24,026 bases of DNA, taken from the NCBI GenBank assembly GCA_035527835.1, contig DATKZS010000078.1, positions 1 through 24,026 of the forward strand, written 5' to 3'. Below are positions 1-7,364 of this stretch, piece by piece. The notes under the pieces were generated by a model, which saw nothing but the letters and a program-made list of their open reading frames with translations, had not been told where the DNA came from and did no database searches. The stretch is from DATKZS01 sp035527835 [NCBI: bacterium]. Its GTDB lineage: Bacteria; RBG-13-61-14. The translations under genes were made by a program, and so were the position numbers. The first letter of the stretch is position 1. Each line of letters opens with the position of its first letter.

Positions 1-51
1 CAAATGGAATTGCCGCTGCTGCGTGGTGTTGAGGATAACGCCAGCCTTTGA
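1..51 (+). CDS. C-terminal end of an upstream gene (5' truncated)
   Basis: Frame 1 is open from the window edge and reads QMELPLLRGVEDNASL before a TGA at 49-51. The next gene starts 28 bases downstream on the same strand with its own ribosome binding site, so this looks like the tail of a co-directional upstream gene. Sixteen residues are too few to identify it. Frame 2 is also open here but is the frame of the next gene; frame 3 stops at 30-32. Confidence 0.35.
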   Translation, partial: QMELPLLRGVEDNASL

Positions 52-79
52 TGGCTGCGGGAATCGAGAGGAGGACGGC

Positions 80-748
80 ATGAAAAAGGCGGGATGGATC
101 ATGGCGGCGGTTATGTTCATCGCTTTGCTGATCGGCGCGGCGGTGGTGGCAAGGGGACAGGCGGCGCCGAATCCGGCGCCGGCGGATGACCCGGACCTGA
201 TCCTGGACCTGGGGCTGGATCCGGCCGACGCGGACCTGCCTCCGCCCGGAGCGCCGATGGGGCGCAATGGAGGCATGGGCGCCAGGGGCATGGGTCCGGG
301 GATGATGGGCCAGGGCATGGGGCCGGGCATGGGGCCGGGCATGGGCCAAGGCATGGGTCCGGGCATGATGGGCGGGCCGGGCGAGGCCGGCCCGATGATG
401 CAGCGCAAGCAGGAGGCCCTGGAGCGCATCAAGAAGGATGACCCGGAGCGCTACCAGCGGATCACGAAAATCCGCGATTTGGCCATGGAGTATCGCGACT
501 CGGACAACGACAAGCGCAAGAAGGAGATTGAGAAGGAGCTGAAGCCGCTGGTGGAACAGGAGCTGCGCATCCAGCAGGAGAACAACAAAAAGCGGGTGGC
601 CGAGCTGGAGAAGAGGCTCGAGCGCATGAAGAAGGTGCTGAAGCAAAGGGACCAGAACTGGGACCAGGTGGTGGACTACACGGTAAAGGACATCACCGGA
701 CAGAACGATTACTTGAAGACGTGGAGGGGAGGGGCGCCGAGGAAATGA
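80..748 (+). CDS. Secreted or membrane-anchored Met/Gly-rich helical protein, function unknown
   Basis: A 222-residue protein. The ATG at 80 is preferred over an upstream GTG at 23 because it follows a GAGGAGG-type ribosome binding site and opens with a classic export signal (MKKAG, then a hydrophobic run at about residues 6-27 ending in ARGQA). The mature part has an acidic Asp/Leu/Pro stretch (about 35-60), a low-complexity Met-Gly block with repeated GMGPGM units (about 62-105), and then a highly charged Lys/Glu/Arg helix predicted as coiled coil (about 108-200). It ends in a short polar tail. The shape recalls CpxP/Spy-like helical periplasmic proteins and Met-rich metal-binding segments, but no family signature is visible. 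From memory, similar proteins in PVC-type genomes lie behind ECF sigma/anti-sigma genes; the upstream tail is too short to test that. Export is well supported, function is not. Confidence 0.8.
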   Translation: MKKAGWIMAAVMFIALLIGAAVVARGQAAPNPAPADDPDLILDLGLDPADADLPPPGAPMGRNGGMGARGMGPGMMGQGMGPGMGPGMGQGMGPGMMGGPGEAGPMMQRKQEALERIKKDDPERYQRITKIRDLAMEYRDSDNDKRKKEIEKELKPLVEQELRIQQENNKKRVAELEKRLERMKKVLKQRDQNWDQVVDYTVKDITGQNDYLKTWRGGAPRK

Positions 749-788
749 GCGGTTAACATGCTATCTGTCCAACGGATGATCCGAAATG

Positions 789-817
789 GTGAAGGGACCG
801 GAGTGCGGTCCCTTCAC
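789..817. terminator. Perfect 11-bp hairpin between convergent genes
   Basis: Positions 789-799 and 807-817 are exact reverse complements (GTGAAGGGACC/GGTCCCTTCAC) with a 7-nt loop. The hairpin sits between the stop of the + strand secreted-protein gene (748) and the stop of the - strand YfhO-family gene (823). On the + strand it is followed by a pyrimidine-rich, only moderately T-rich tract. Position and symmetry suggest a bidirectional intrinsic terminator. Confidence 0.65.
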
Positions 818-860
818 ACCTTTCATACCTTCATACCCTTCTCACCCTTTCTTTTTATGA
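812..860. repeat. Pyrimidine-rich imperfect tandem repeat overlapping the yfhO-like stop
   Basis: The + strand reads as degenerate 7-9 base units of the type 'ccttcatac', 'ccttcacac', 'cccttctcac'. On the - strand this supplies the final Lys/Gly-rich residues (KRKGEKGMKV) and the stop codon of the YfhO-family protein. It joins directly onto the hairpin at 789-817, so hairpin and tract may be one repeat element. Confidence 0.4.
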
Positions 861-3375
861 CGCCGGCCAACAGCATCGCCATTCCCGCGATCCCGCACGC
901 TCCGGTCAGCGCGAGCCCCGGCCATAATCCGCGAGGCTGATACCTGAACACCGCCTTATGCCGGCCCGCGCCCACCCGCACCGCCCGCGCCAGTCCGTTG
1001 GCCCTGTGGATCCGGGCCGGCGCCCCGTCAACCACGGCCGTCCAGCCCGGATAAAACAGATCGTTCAGCACCAGCCACCCCGCCGCCGGAGCGTCCACCT
1101 CGAGCTCCACCGTGTCCGGATAATACGACGCCACCCGCGCCGGAACCAGGGCCGTGCCCGCCGCATCAGGCCACCGCGCCCGGTCGCCGGCCTCCGCTCC
1201 CGCCCCCTCTCCTCCCGTCTCCGGCTCGATGATCACGCTCTTCTTAAAATCATTGGCCGCGAACAGCGCCGCGACCTCGTTCTCGCCCCGCGCATACCCG
1301 GCCCGGCCCATCCAGTAAGCGCGCGGAAAGACCTCCCGGAACTCGACCAGGGACGCGCCCCTGAGCCGCGCCAGCGGCACGGCCTCTTGCGCCGTGCCCG
1401 CCTGCTCCCTCTCCGGGATGATCGCGTACTTCACGTTGAACACCGGCAACCGGTCGAACGTGATCACCCGCTCCATCAGCCACTCGAACCGCCGCGGCTC
1501 GGCCACGTTCAGCCCGCCGAAATACTCGAACCCCTCGATCAGCCCCAGGTTCGGCTTCAAGGTGTCGCGCTCCCAACGCCGCGTCTCTTCATAAGTCAGT
1601 CCCGCCGGCGCCGGAATCCTGTTGTCCCTGAAAATCCGGTAAGCCCCGGTCCCCGCGCACGGCTCGTAATGCTTTTGCGCGCAGCAGGGCGGCGTCACCT
1701 GGGCCGGGCCTCCATCCTTCTCCGACGCGCATGACGGCCTGCCCTCCCGCGCCAGGATGATCTCGGCCAGGCGCGACGGCATGCGGTAGAGGCCGGGAGC
1801 GGCCGGGGCGAGTCCGGAGTTGGCCCAGCACAGGTCGAGGAACAGGACCACGGCCGGGGCGTATCCGGCCAGCCCGCGGCGGCCTTTGCGCAAGGCCTGC
1901 CAGGCGAACAACGATAAGCAGGTGAAGAACCCGGCCCCGGTGAGCGCATTGATCACGTCGTCCGCCGCCATCCCCGGCGTCACCGCCGCCGCGCTCTCCC
2001 GGAGCAGCGGCATCAATAGCGCGCCGATCTCTGCGCGGAAAACCTTCCCGGCCACGCCCACACAAACGGTCAGCACGATCACCGCCGCCGGCGCCGCCAA
2101 GGAGCGGGGACTGAGGAGCGCCCCGCCTTGCCCTGGTTTACCATCCACCGGCCGCGCGCTCCCTCCGATGCGGTCAGTCCCGATGCCCGTGAGCGCCGCC
2201 ATGCAAAACGTCACCATGAACAGATATTTTTCCGGATACCGGAAAGCGCTGAAGCCGGGGACCGTGACGAACAGGAGCTTGTACAACGGAAAATGCCTCC
2301 CCAGGGCCAGCGCCAGGAAGAACAGGAGCAGGCCGGTGAACATCATCGTCCGCGCGTCCCGGACCTTGCGCCAGGCCGCGACGCACGCGAGCAGCGTCCA
2401 CATCCCCAGGTACGGCGACATCACCAGGGGCAGCGGAAAACACCGCTCGCCCATGAACCCGCCCCAGTAATGGTCCGCCGGCCAGGCGTCGCCAAAGGGA
2501 CGGGCCAGGAAAAATTCCAGGACCCGCAGCGGATGGGTGGACCAGCAGGTTGCGCTCGCGAAATCAATCCCGGCCGAGCGCGCGCTCTCCGCGGCCACCG
2601 TAAGTGACGGCAGCATCTCCGCGGCCGCCGCGGCCAGAGCGGCGGCCGCGTAAATCAGCGCGCCCGCGATGAGCCGCCCCGCGCCCGTCCCGCGCTCTTC
2701 GCCGCCGCCGGCCGGCCGGACCGTCAGCATCATCAGCGCCGCCACGATCAGGGTGAGCGCGAACACCTGCGGGTCGCCCGCCAGATAGATAAGGCCGGTA
2801 ATCACGCCGGCGAAGAAACACCACTTGAGGCCGTCCGCCCGCGCCCTGGCCATCATTCCCGCCGCCGCCGGCATCAGCGCCATGCCGCCGAGCAGGTTGG
2901 CCGCGTAGTGCTGCGACACCAGGTAGCCGCCGAAGGCATAGGCCACCGCGCCGGCCCACGCCCCCTGCCGGCCCACGCCGATCGTGCGCAGCATGAAGAC
3001 CATGCCGGTCCCGGCCAGCGCGAAGTGCAGAAGCGTATAAGCCATGAGGGCATGGTCGGAGGGAAGGCGCAACAGCGGGAAAAGCAGCCAGTTCAGCGGG
3101 TACCATAATGCGGGGTACACCGCGCCGGCCAGGCTCATGCCCAGGCAGGTGCCCGGGTTCCACAGCGCGAGGTGTCCGTCCAGCGCCCAGCCCCAGAGCT
3201 GCTTCACGGCGTAGTATTCGTGAAACGAGTCGCGGAAAATGAAGTCGCCGGGGAGCGCCCGGCTGAAAAAGAGCAGGGTGAGGACGACAAAGCCGGCGAG
3301 CGCGCCGAGATGAGGATGATGTTCCAGCGCCGTCAGGACTGGCGAGGCCGCGCGTGATCGGGAAGGGCTTGCCAC
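823..3375 (-). CDS. YfhO-family polytopic membrane protein (putative GT-C-like glycosyltransferase)
   Basis: An 850-residue integral membrane protein. The N-terminal half carries many hydrophobic helices (first at about residues 25-43) and the early loop features FRDSFHEYY and LWNP..CLGMSLAG.VYPALWYPLNW, typical of the YfhO family. Around residues 560-810 lies a mostly soluble region, likely outside the membrane, ending in a beta-rich part (GWLVLNDLFYPGWTAVVDG) and a last helix near 822-842. YfhO proteins are tied to glycosylation of cell-surface polymers using lipid-linked sugars, so a role in envelope polysaccharide assembly is inferred. The start is a GTG seven bases after the upstream helicase stop; its ribosome binding site (GAGGCGG) overlaps that stop, so the pair is probably one transcript. 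The last ten residues come from repeat DNA. Family call good, substrate unknown. Confidence 0.88.
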   Translation of the reverse strand: MASPSRSRAASPVLTALEHHPHLGALAGFVVLTLLFFSRALPGDFIFRDSFHEYYAVKQLWGWALDGHLALWNPGTCLGMSLAGAVYPALWYPLNWLLFPLLRLPSDHALMAYTLLHFALAGTGMVFMLRTIGVGRQGAWAGAVAYAFGGYLVSQHYAANLLGGMALMPAAAGMMARARADGLKWCFFAGVITGLIYLAGDPQVFALTLIVAALMMLTVRPAGGGEERGTGAGRLIAGALIYAAAALAAAAAEMLPSLTVAAESARSAGIDFASATCWSTHPLRVLEFFLARPFGDAWPADHYWGGFMGERCFPLPLVMSPYLGMWTLLACVAAWRKVRDARTMMFTGLLLFFLALALGRHFPLYKLLFVTVPGFSAFRYPEKYLFMVTFCMAALTGIGTDRIGGSARPVDGKPGQGGALLSPRSLAAPAAVIVLTVCVGVAGKVFRAEIGALLMPLLRESAAAVTPGMAADDVINALTGAGFFTCLSLFAWQALRKGRRGLAGYAPAVVLFLDLCWANSGLAPAAPGLYRMPSRLAEIILAREGRPSCASEKDGGPAQVTPPCCAQKHYEPCAGTGAYRIFRDNRIPAPAGLTYEETRRWERDTLKPNLGLIEGFEYFGGLNVAEPRRFEWLMERVITFDRLPVFNVKYAIIPEREQAGTAQEAVPLARLRGASLVEFREVFPRAYWMGRAGYARGENEVAALFAANDFKKSVIIEPETGGEGAGAEAGDRARWPDAAGTALVPARVASYYPDTVELEVDAPAAGWLVLNDLFYPGWTAVVDGAPARIHRANGLARAVRVGAGRHKAVFRYQPRGLWPGLALTGACGIAGMAMLLAGVIKRKGEKGMKV

Positions 3376-3382
3376 GTCCGCC

Positions 3383-6300
3383 TCAAAACAGGTCGAGCTG
3401 TTCCGCTTCCGGCCCGGACTTCTTCCTCCCGGCCCGCGACTTCTCCCGCGCGATCAGCCGCTCCTCGATGTCGCTCAAGAACGGCGACGGCGCCATCTCG
3501 CGCTTCTTGCCGCGCCACCGCCTGGTCCCGGCCCGCGTGAGGAAGAGCCGCTCCCGCGCCCGGGTCATGCCCACGAAAAACAGCCGCCGCTCCTCGTCCG
3601 GGTCCGCCGCCTCCGCGCCCCACTTGAGCGGCAGGATCCCGTCCTCGCAACCGGCGATGAACACCGCCCGGAACTCCAGCCCCTTGGCCGCGTGCAGGGT
3701 CAGCAGGGAAACGCGGTCGGCCCGCGGATCCAGCGCGTCCACCTCCACCCCCAGCGCGAGCTCGGAATAAAATCCGGCCAGGTCGTCTCCGCCGCGCTCG
3801 GCCACCGGACCCAGCATCTCCACCGCGGCCCTCACGTCCTCCAGTGTGCCCCGCGCGGTATCTTCACTGTTGCCGTCAACCTCGGCGCTGATCATTTCCT
3901 CCACCCGCTTGAGCGTTTCCATCACGCTCCCGGCCGCCTCCATCCCGCGCATGGCATCCACGATCCGGGCCGCCATCGGATCGTCCAGCAGCCGCTCATG
4001 CGAGCGTTTCTGGAAAGGAATGCCGGAGCGGGCCAGCGCCTCCACCAGCAGCGCGGCCTGAGCGCCAGTGCGGTAGAGCACGGCAAAGTCGCCGAAGGAA
4101 AAATCTCCGCCCTCGCCCGATTCAACCCGGCCGCTGTCCATGGAAAAAAAGGACGAGCCGCCGACCATGCGCTCGATGGAATGAACCACGAACTCGGCCT
4201 CCGCCTTGTCCGTCGCGGCCTCGTAGATCACGATCCGGCCCGCGTCTCCCTGCAACGCCTCCATGGCCCGGTCCGCGACCAGCGACGCGGGCAGGATCAC
4301 CTGGCGCGAGGCGTCCACCACCGTGCGGCTGCTCCGGTAATTCCGGGTGAGCCTGATAATGCGGGCGCCGGGGAAGTCTTCCTTAAAGCGCATGAAAAAG
4401 CCGACGTCGGCGCCGCGGAACGAGTAGATGGCCTGGTCCGGGTCGCCGATGGCGCAGAGGTTCGCGTCCGGCGGCGCCAGCAGCTTGACCAGCCGGTACT
4501 GCGTCTCGTCAATGTCCTGGTACTCGTCAATCGAGACCCACGGCCAGCGCTCGCGGCAGCGGGCAACGATGTCAGGCTCGGTCGCGAGCAGCTCGGCCGG
4601 CAGGGCGATGAGGTCGTCGAAGTCCACGAGAGCGCTCCCGCGCATGGCCCGCGCGTAAGCCTCGAGCGCCGCCGCCGTTTCCGACCCGGGCCCCGGAGCT
4701 TTCCGCAATCTTCTGAATCTCGTGATCTCCGCGAGCAGCTTCCGGGCCTTGCGCTCGGACGCGCCGGTCTCGTCCATCAGCAGCTTGACGCGCTCCGGCT
4801 CCGCGGCCACGCGCCAGCGCCGGGGCAGGCCGAGCCGCGACCCGTGCTCCGTGAGGATGGAGAGGCCGAGCGAGTGGAAGGTCATGACCGGCACCAGGGC
4901 GCCCTGGCCGGGCAGGAGCGCGATGAGCCGATCCCGCATCTCGGCCGCGGCGCGCCGGGTGAAGGTGATGGCCAGGCACTGCTGGGCCCTAGCCTTGCGC
5001 TTTTCCACCAGCCGCGCGATCCGGTGCGTGAGCGTCCGCGTCTTGCCCGTGCCCGGCCCGGCGATGATCAGCACCGGACCCTCCGTGATCAGCGCGGCCG
5101 CCGCCTGTTCGGGATCGAGTCCGGAAAGCGGGCCGGCCGGGGCGGTCCTTGCCGCCGGCGCACCCATCGGCGCGGAGCTGCTTTCTTTTAATTCCGCGGC
5201 GGGAGGATCGAGGAACGAGGATCGAGGCTCGGCGAAAAGACCTCGCTCCTCGCTCTTCGCCCCTCGCTTTTTCTTGCCCCGTCCACTCTCCTTCTCCGCG
5301 TCGGCCCTCGGCAGCCTTTCTTCCTCCGGCAGCTCGAAGAGCAGGCCGGCGGAGGAACAGGAGGAGTTGAGCTCGCCCTTCTTGAACAGCTTGATCACGC
5401 CGTACTCGCCGTCGTACCCGGCCTCTCTGATCACCTCGCCGCGACGCATCCGGGCGATGGCCTCGGCGAGCACATCCGAGCCGGCGCGCCGAAGATCGTC
5501 GAGCGGCGCGTCGGCCAGGATGAACAGCTCCGGCCCGAGCCGCCTGGTGAGCCCCTCATAAGTCTTGGCGACGCCCTTGGTCGCGGCGCCGCACCCTAGA
5601 ATCTCGGCGATGATCTCCGCGAGCGGGATCAGGCTCGTGAACGGCGCCGCGCCTTTGGCCCGCGCTCCCTCCGGCCGGTCCGCCAGCTCCTCCACCCGGT
5701 TCATCACGCCCACCGTGACCGGCTTGCCGCATACCGGGCAGCGGCCGCGGTTCCTCCTGGTCTCCTCTGGCCCGAGCCGCGCGTTGCATTTGCGGTGCCC
5801 GTCCAGGTGGTACTTGCCCTCCTCGGGAAAAAATTCGATGGTGCCGCCATAGCCGCGGCCCGTCTCCAGGGCGCGGCGCATCTCAAAGTAGTCGAGCGCG
5901 GTGTCGAACACGCAGGCCTCGCGGCCGAGCTTGGCGGGAGAATGCGCGTCCGAGTTGGACACGAGGCGGTAGCGGTCGAGGGCGGAGAGTCGCCAGTTCA
6001 TGGCCGGGTCCGAGGACAGCCCGGTCTCGAGCGCGAAGATGTGGGGCGCGAGGTCGGCGTAACATTCCTCGATCGAGTCGAAGCCGGACTTGGATCCGAG
6101 CACGGAGAACCACGGGGTCCAGATGTGGGCGGGGATGAGGTACGATCCTTCGCCCGCGGCCAGCGTGATTTCCAGGAGATCGCGCGAATCCAGTCCGAGG
6201 ATGGGCCGTCCGTCCGACTTGAGGTTGCCGATCCGCGTGAGCGCCTTGATGATTTTTTCGGCGGCCTTGACGTCGGGCACTACGATCACGTGGTGCACCT

Positions 6301-6616
6301 TGCGGGTCCGCTCGCCCTTCTTGTAGATGGTCGAGATTTCCACGGTGAGCATGAAGCGGGCCTCGGCGGCGAGCGCGGGCGGGAGCTTTTTCAGCACCGC
6401 GCGCGCGAGCTCCGGCCGCATACGGTACAGGCCCGGCTCCGCGGCGACGAGCTTTTCCTTGATCTCGGCGAGCCAGGCGGGATGGGTGAAATCGCCGGTC
6501 CCGATGACGGAAAGTCCCTTCCTGGCGGCCCACAGGGCCAGGTGTTCGAGGTCGCCCTCGGAGCTGGTGGCGCGAGAGTATTTGGAGTGGATGTGAAGGT
6601 CGGCGTGGAAGGCCAT
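3383..6616 (-). CDS. EndoQ-like PHP endonuclease fused to UvrD/PcrA-type helicase
   Basis: A 1077-residue fusion. Residues 1-425 are an EndoQ-type (TIGR00375) PHP nuclease: metal ligands in HADLHIHS (H4, D6, H8, H10), GTGDFTHP and SNSDAHSPAKLG, then a zinc-finger-like HRKC...CPVCGKP near 273-297. EndoQ nicks DNA 5' of deaminated bases (uracil, hypoxanthine) and abasic sites. Residues 426-500 are a low-complexity linker. From about 500 on lies a superfamily-1 helicase with Q motif (LDPEQAAA), Walker A GPGTGKT (about 519-525), DEYQD (about 695), GDPDQAIYSFRGAD, LTRNYRSS, LLTLHAAKGLEF and VGMTRARERL. The protein ends EQLDLF-stop, matching the bacterial sliding-clamp consensus QL(S/D)LF. ATG at 6616 follows GGAGA and a near-consensus promoter. 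The likely role is repair of deaminated DNA: nick, unwind, hand over to the replisome. Part of the linker DNA is a palindromic repeat. Confidence 0.93.
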   Translation of the reverse strand: MAFHADLHIHSKYSRATSSEGDLEHLALWAARKGLSVIGTGDFTHPAWLAEIKEKLVAAEPGLYRMRPELARAVLKKLPPALAAEARFMLTVEISTIYKKGERTRKVHHVIVVPDVKAAEKIIKALTRIGNLKSDGRPILGLDSRDLLEITLAAGEGSYLIPAHIWTPWFSVLGSKSGFDSIEECYADLAPHIFALETGLSSDPAMNWRLSALDRYRLVSNSDAHSPAKLGREACVFDTALDYFEMRRALETGRGYGGTIEFFPEEGKYHLDGHRKCNARLGPEETRRNRGRCPVCGKPVTVGVMNRVEELADRPEGARAKGAAPFTSLIPLAEIIAEILGCGAATKGVAKTYEGLTRRLGPELFILADAPLDDLRRAGSDVLAEAIARMRRGEVIREAGYDGEYGVIKLFKKGELNSSCSSAGLLFELPEEERLPRADAEKESGRGKKKRGAKSEERGLFAEPRSSFLDPPAAELKESSSAPMGAPAARTAPAGPLSGLDPEQAAAALITEGPVLIIAGPGTGKTRTLTHRIARLVEKRKARAQQCLAITFTRRAAAEMRDRLIALLPGQGALVPVMTFHSLGLSILTEHGSRLGLPRRWRVAAEPERVKLLMDETGASERKARKLLAEITRFRRLRKAPGPGSETAAALEAYARAMRGSALVDFDDLIALPAELLATEPDIVARCRERWPWVSIDEYQDIDETQYRLVKLLAPPDANLCAIGDPDQAIYSFRGADVGFFMRFKEDFPGARIIRLTRNYRSSRTVVDASRQVILPASLVADRAMEALQGDAGRIVIYEAATDKAEAEFVVHSIERMVGGSSFFSMDSGRVESGEGGDFSFGDFAVLYRTGAQAALLVEALARSGIPFQKRSHERLLDDPMAARIVDAMRGMEAAGSVMETLKRVEEMISAEVDGNSEDTARGTLEDVRAAVEMLGPVAERGGDDLAGFYSELALGVEVDALDPRADRVSLLTLHAAKGLEFRAVFIAGCEDGILPLKWGAEAADPDEERRLFFVGMTRARERLFLTRAGTRRWRGKKREMAPSPFLSDIEERLIAREKSRAGRKKSGPEAEQLDLF
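5203..5267. repeat. Palindromic repeat inside the coding sequence of the EndoQ-helicase linker
   Basis: Left arm 5203-5227 and right arm 5241-5265 are built from 'cgaggaacgagg'-type units and pair over about 25 positions with roughly 5 mismatches, around a short A-rich loop. On the - strand this codes for about residues 450-472 of the fusion protein, inside the linker between nuclease and helicase. The design (short tandem units in each arm, A/T- or A-rich loop) matches the intergenic hairpins elsewhere in the window, though the sequence family differs. Confidence 0.55.
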
Positions 6617-6633
6617 GGTATCTCCGCGCCCTT

Positions 6634-6662
6634 ATTGTAGAGAGGCCGGGGAGGAGTGTCAA
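6634..6662 (-). promoter_or_regulatory. Sigma-70-type promoter for the EndoQ-helicase/yfhO-like operon
   Basis: On the - strand the sequence reads TTGACA (6662-6657), a 17-base spacer, and TACAAT (6639-6634): a perfect -35 and a near-perfect -10. Transcription would start near 6627, leaving a leader of only about 10-12 bases that consists mainly of the GGAGA ribosome binding site before the ATG at 6616. Confidence 0.8.
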
Positions 6663-6758
6663 AGAGTGGAGATAAAAAAAGCATGGGCCTCGGGCACGCC
6701 GCGTTCCTATTTTTTCGGCGCGGGAAAGAATGATATAGGTTTTTGCGGAGGACATGGA

Positions 6759-7217
6759 ATGGACATCCGTTATTTGACCGATGATCCGGAAGCCATCGCC
6801 ACGGTGGCAAAGTGGATTTACGAGGAATGGGGCCACCTGGCGCCAGGCCGCACCTTGGAGACCGCCCACGTCAAAGTCCGGCAGAGCCTGGGCCCCGGCC
6901 TCCCGCTCACCCTGCTCTGCTATGTGGACGGCGCGCTGGCGGGCACGGCGGGCATTGACTCGGTGGACATGAGCACCCATCCCGAGCTCGCGCCCTGGAT
7001 GGTGAGCGTGTTCGTGGCCCCCGCCCGCCGCCGCCAGGGAATCGCCACGGCGCTGTGCGGGCGGATCAGGGAAGAGTTCAAGAAGCTGGGGACCCGGACC
7101 GCGTACCTTTTCACTCCGGACCAGGAACGGCTTTATGAGCGGCTGGGCTGGAAGACGATGTCGCGGGAAGAATACCGCGGCGAGACCGTGACCATCATGC
7201 GCCTGGACCTGGAGTGA
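6759..7217 (+). CDS. GNAT-family N-acetyltransferase
   Basis: A 152-residue acetyltransferase of the Gcn5-related fold. The acetyl-CoA binding motif A is clear: VSVFVAPARRRQGIATALCGRI, with the R/Q-x-x-G-x-A pattern in RRQGIA at about residues 89-94. It is followed by the C-terminal signature DQERLYERLGW. The substrate cannot be read from sequence. ATG at 6759 is chosen because GGAGGA ends six bases upstream and the protein then begins at the first family-like residues; the frame is open further upstream to 6615 but that stretch overlaps the divergent promoter of the EndoQ-helicase operon. It is a single-gene unit, divergent from that operon and convergent with ugd. Confidence 0.9.
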   Translation: MDIRYLTDDPEAIATVAKWIYEEWGHLAPGRTLETAHVKVRQSLGPGLPLTLLCYVDGALAGTAGIDSVDMSTHPELAPWMVSVFVAPARRRQGIATALCGRIREEFKKLGTRTAYLFTPDQERLYERLGWKTMSREEYRGETVTIMRLDLE

Positions 7218-7276
7218 TGATGGGCGATGCGACTCCAGCCTTGCGCTCGTTTATGCCGCTTCGTGCCACCCTGGAA

Positions 7277-7354
7277 TCATAAAAAGGGTGGGGCCGACAC
7301 TCCTGTCGGCCCAAAGACCGGGGACAAGAGTGTCCCCGCCACCAGGCATTTTCA
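7277..7354 (-). repeat. Dispersed double-hairpin element, copy 1
   Basis: About 78 bp that, read on the - strand, match the + strand element at 16877-16956. The core holds two hairpins: GGGGACA-4 nt-TGTCCCC (7-bp stem) and GGGCCGACA-4 nt-TGTCGGCCC (9-bp stem, with one loop base differing from copy 2). The outer ends read TGAAAAT and TTTTTATGA. It lies between the convergent GNAT and ugd genes, 10 bases past the ugd stop, where it could also act as a terminator. Confidence 0.8.
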
Positions 7355-7364
7355 GGAAGAAGCG

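Noticed and set aside
1-12. 12-base identity between the window start and 22610-22621 (caaatggaattg)
   Set aside because: Short, no extension on either side and unrelated contexts; chance is sufficient.
758-940. Small + strand frame after the secreted-protein gene
   Set aside because: It begins before the terminator hairpin, passes through the repeat tract and then runs opposite the YfhO-family coding sequence.
3692-5191. 499-codon + strand frame opposite the helicase domain
   Set aside because: The composition (Arg/His/Gln/Gly) is typical of the antisense frame of a GC-rich gene; the - strand carries all helicase motifs.
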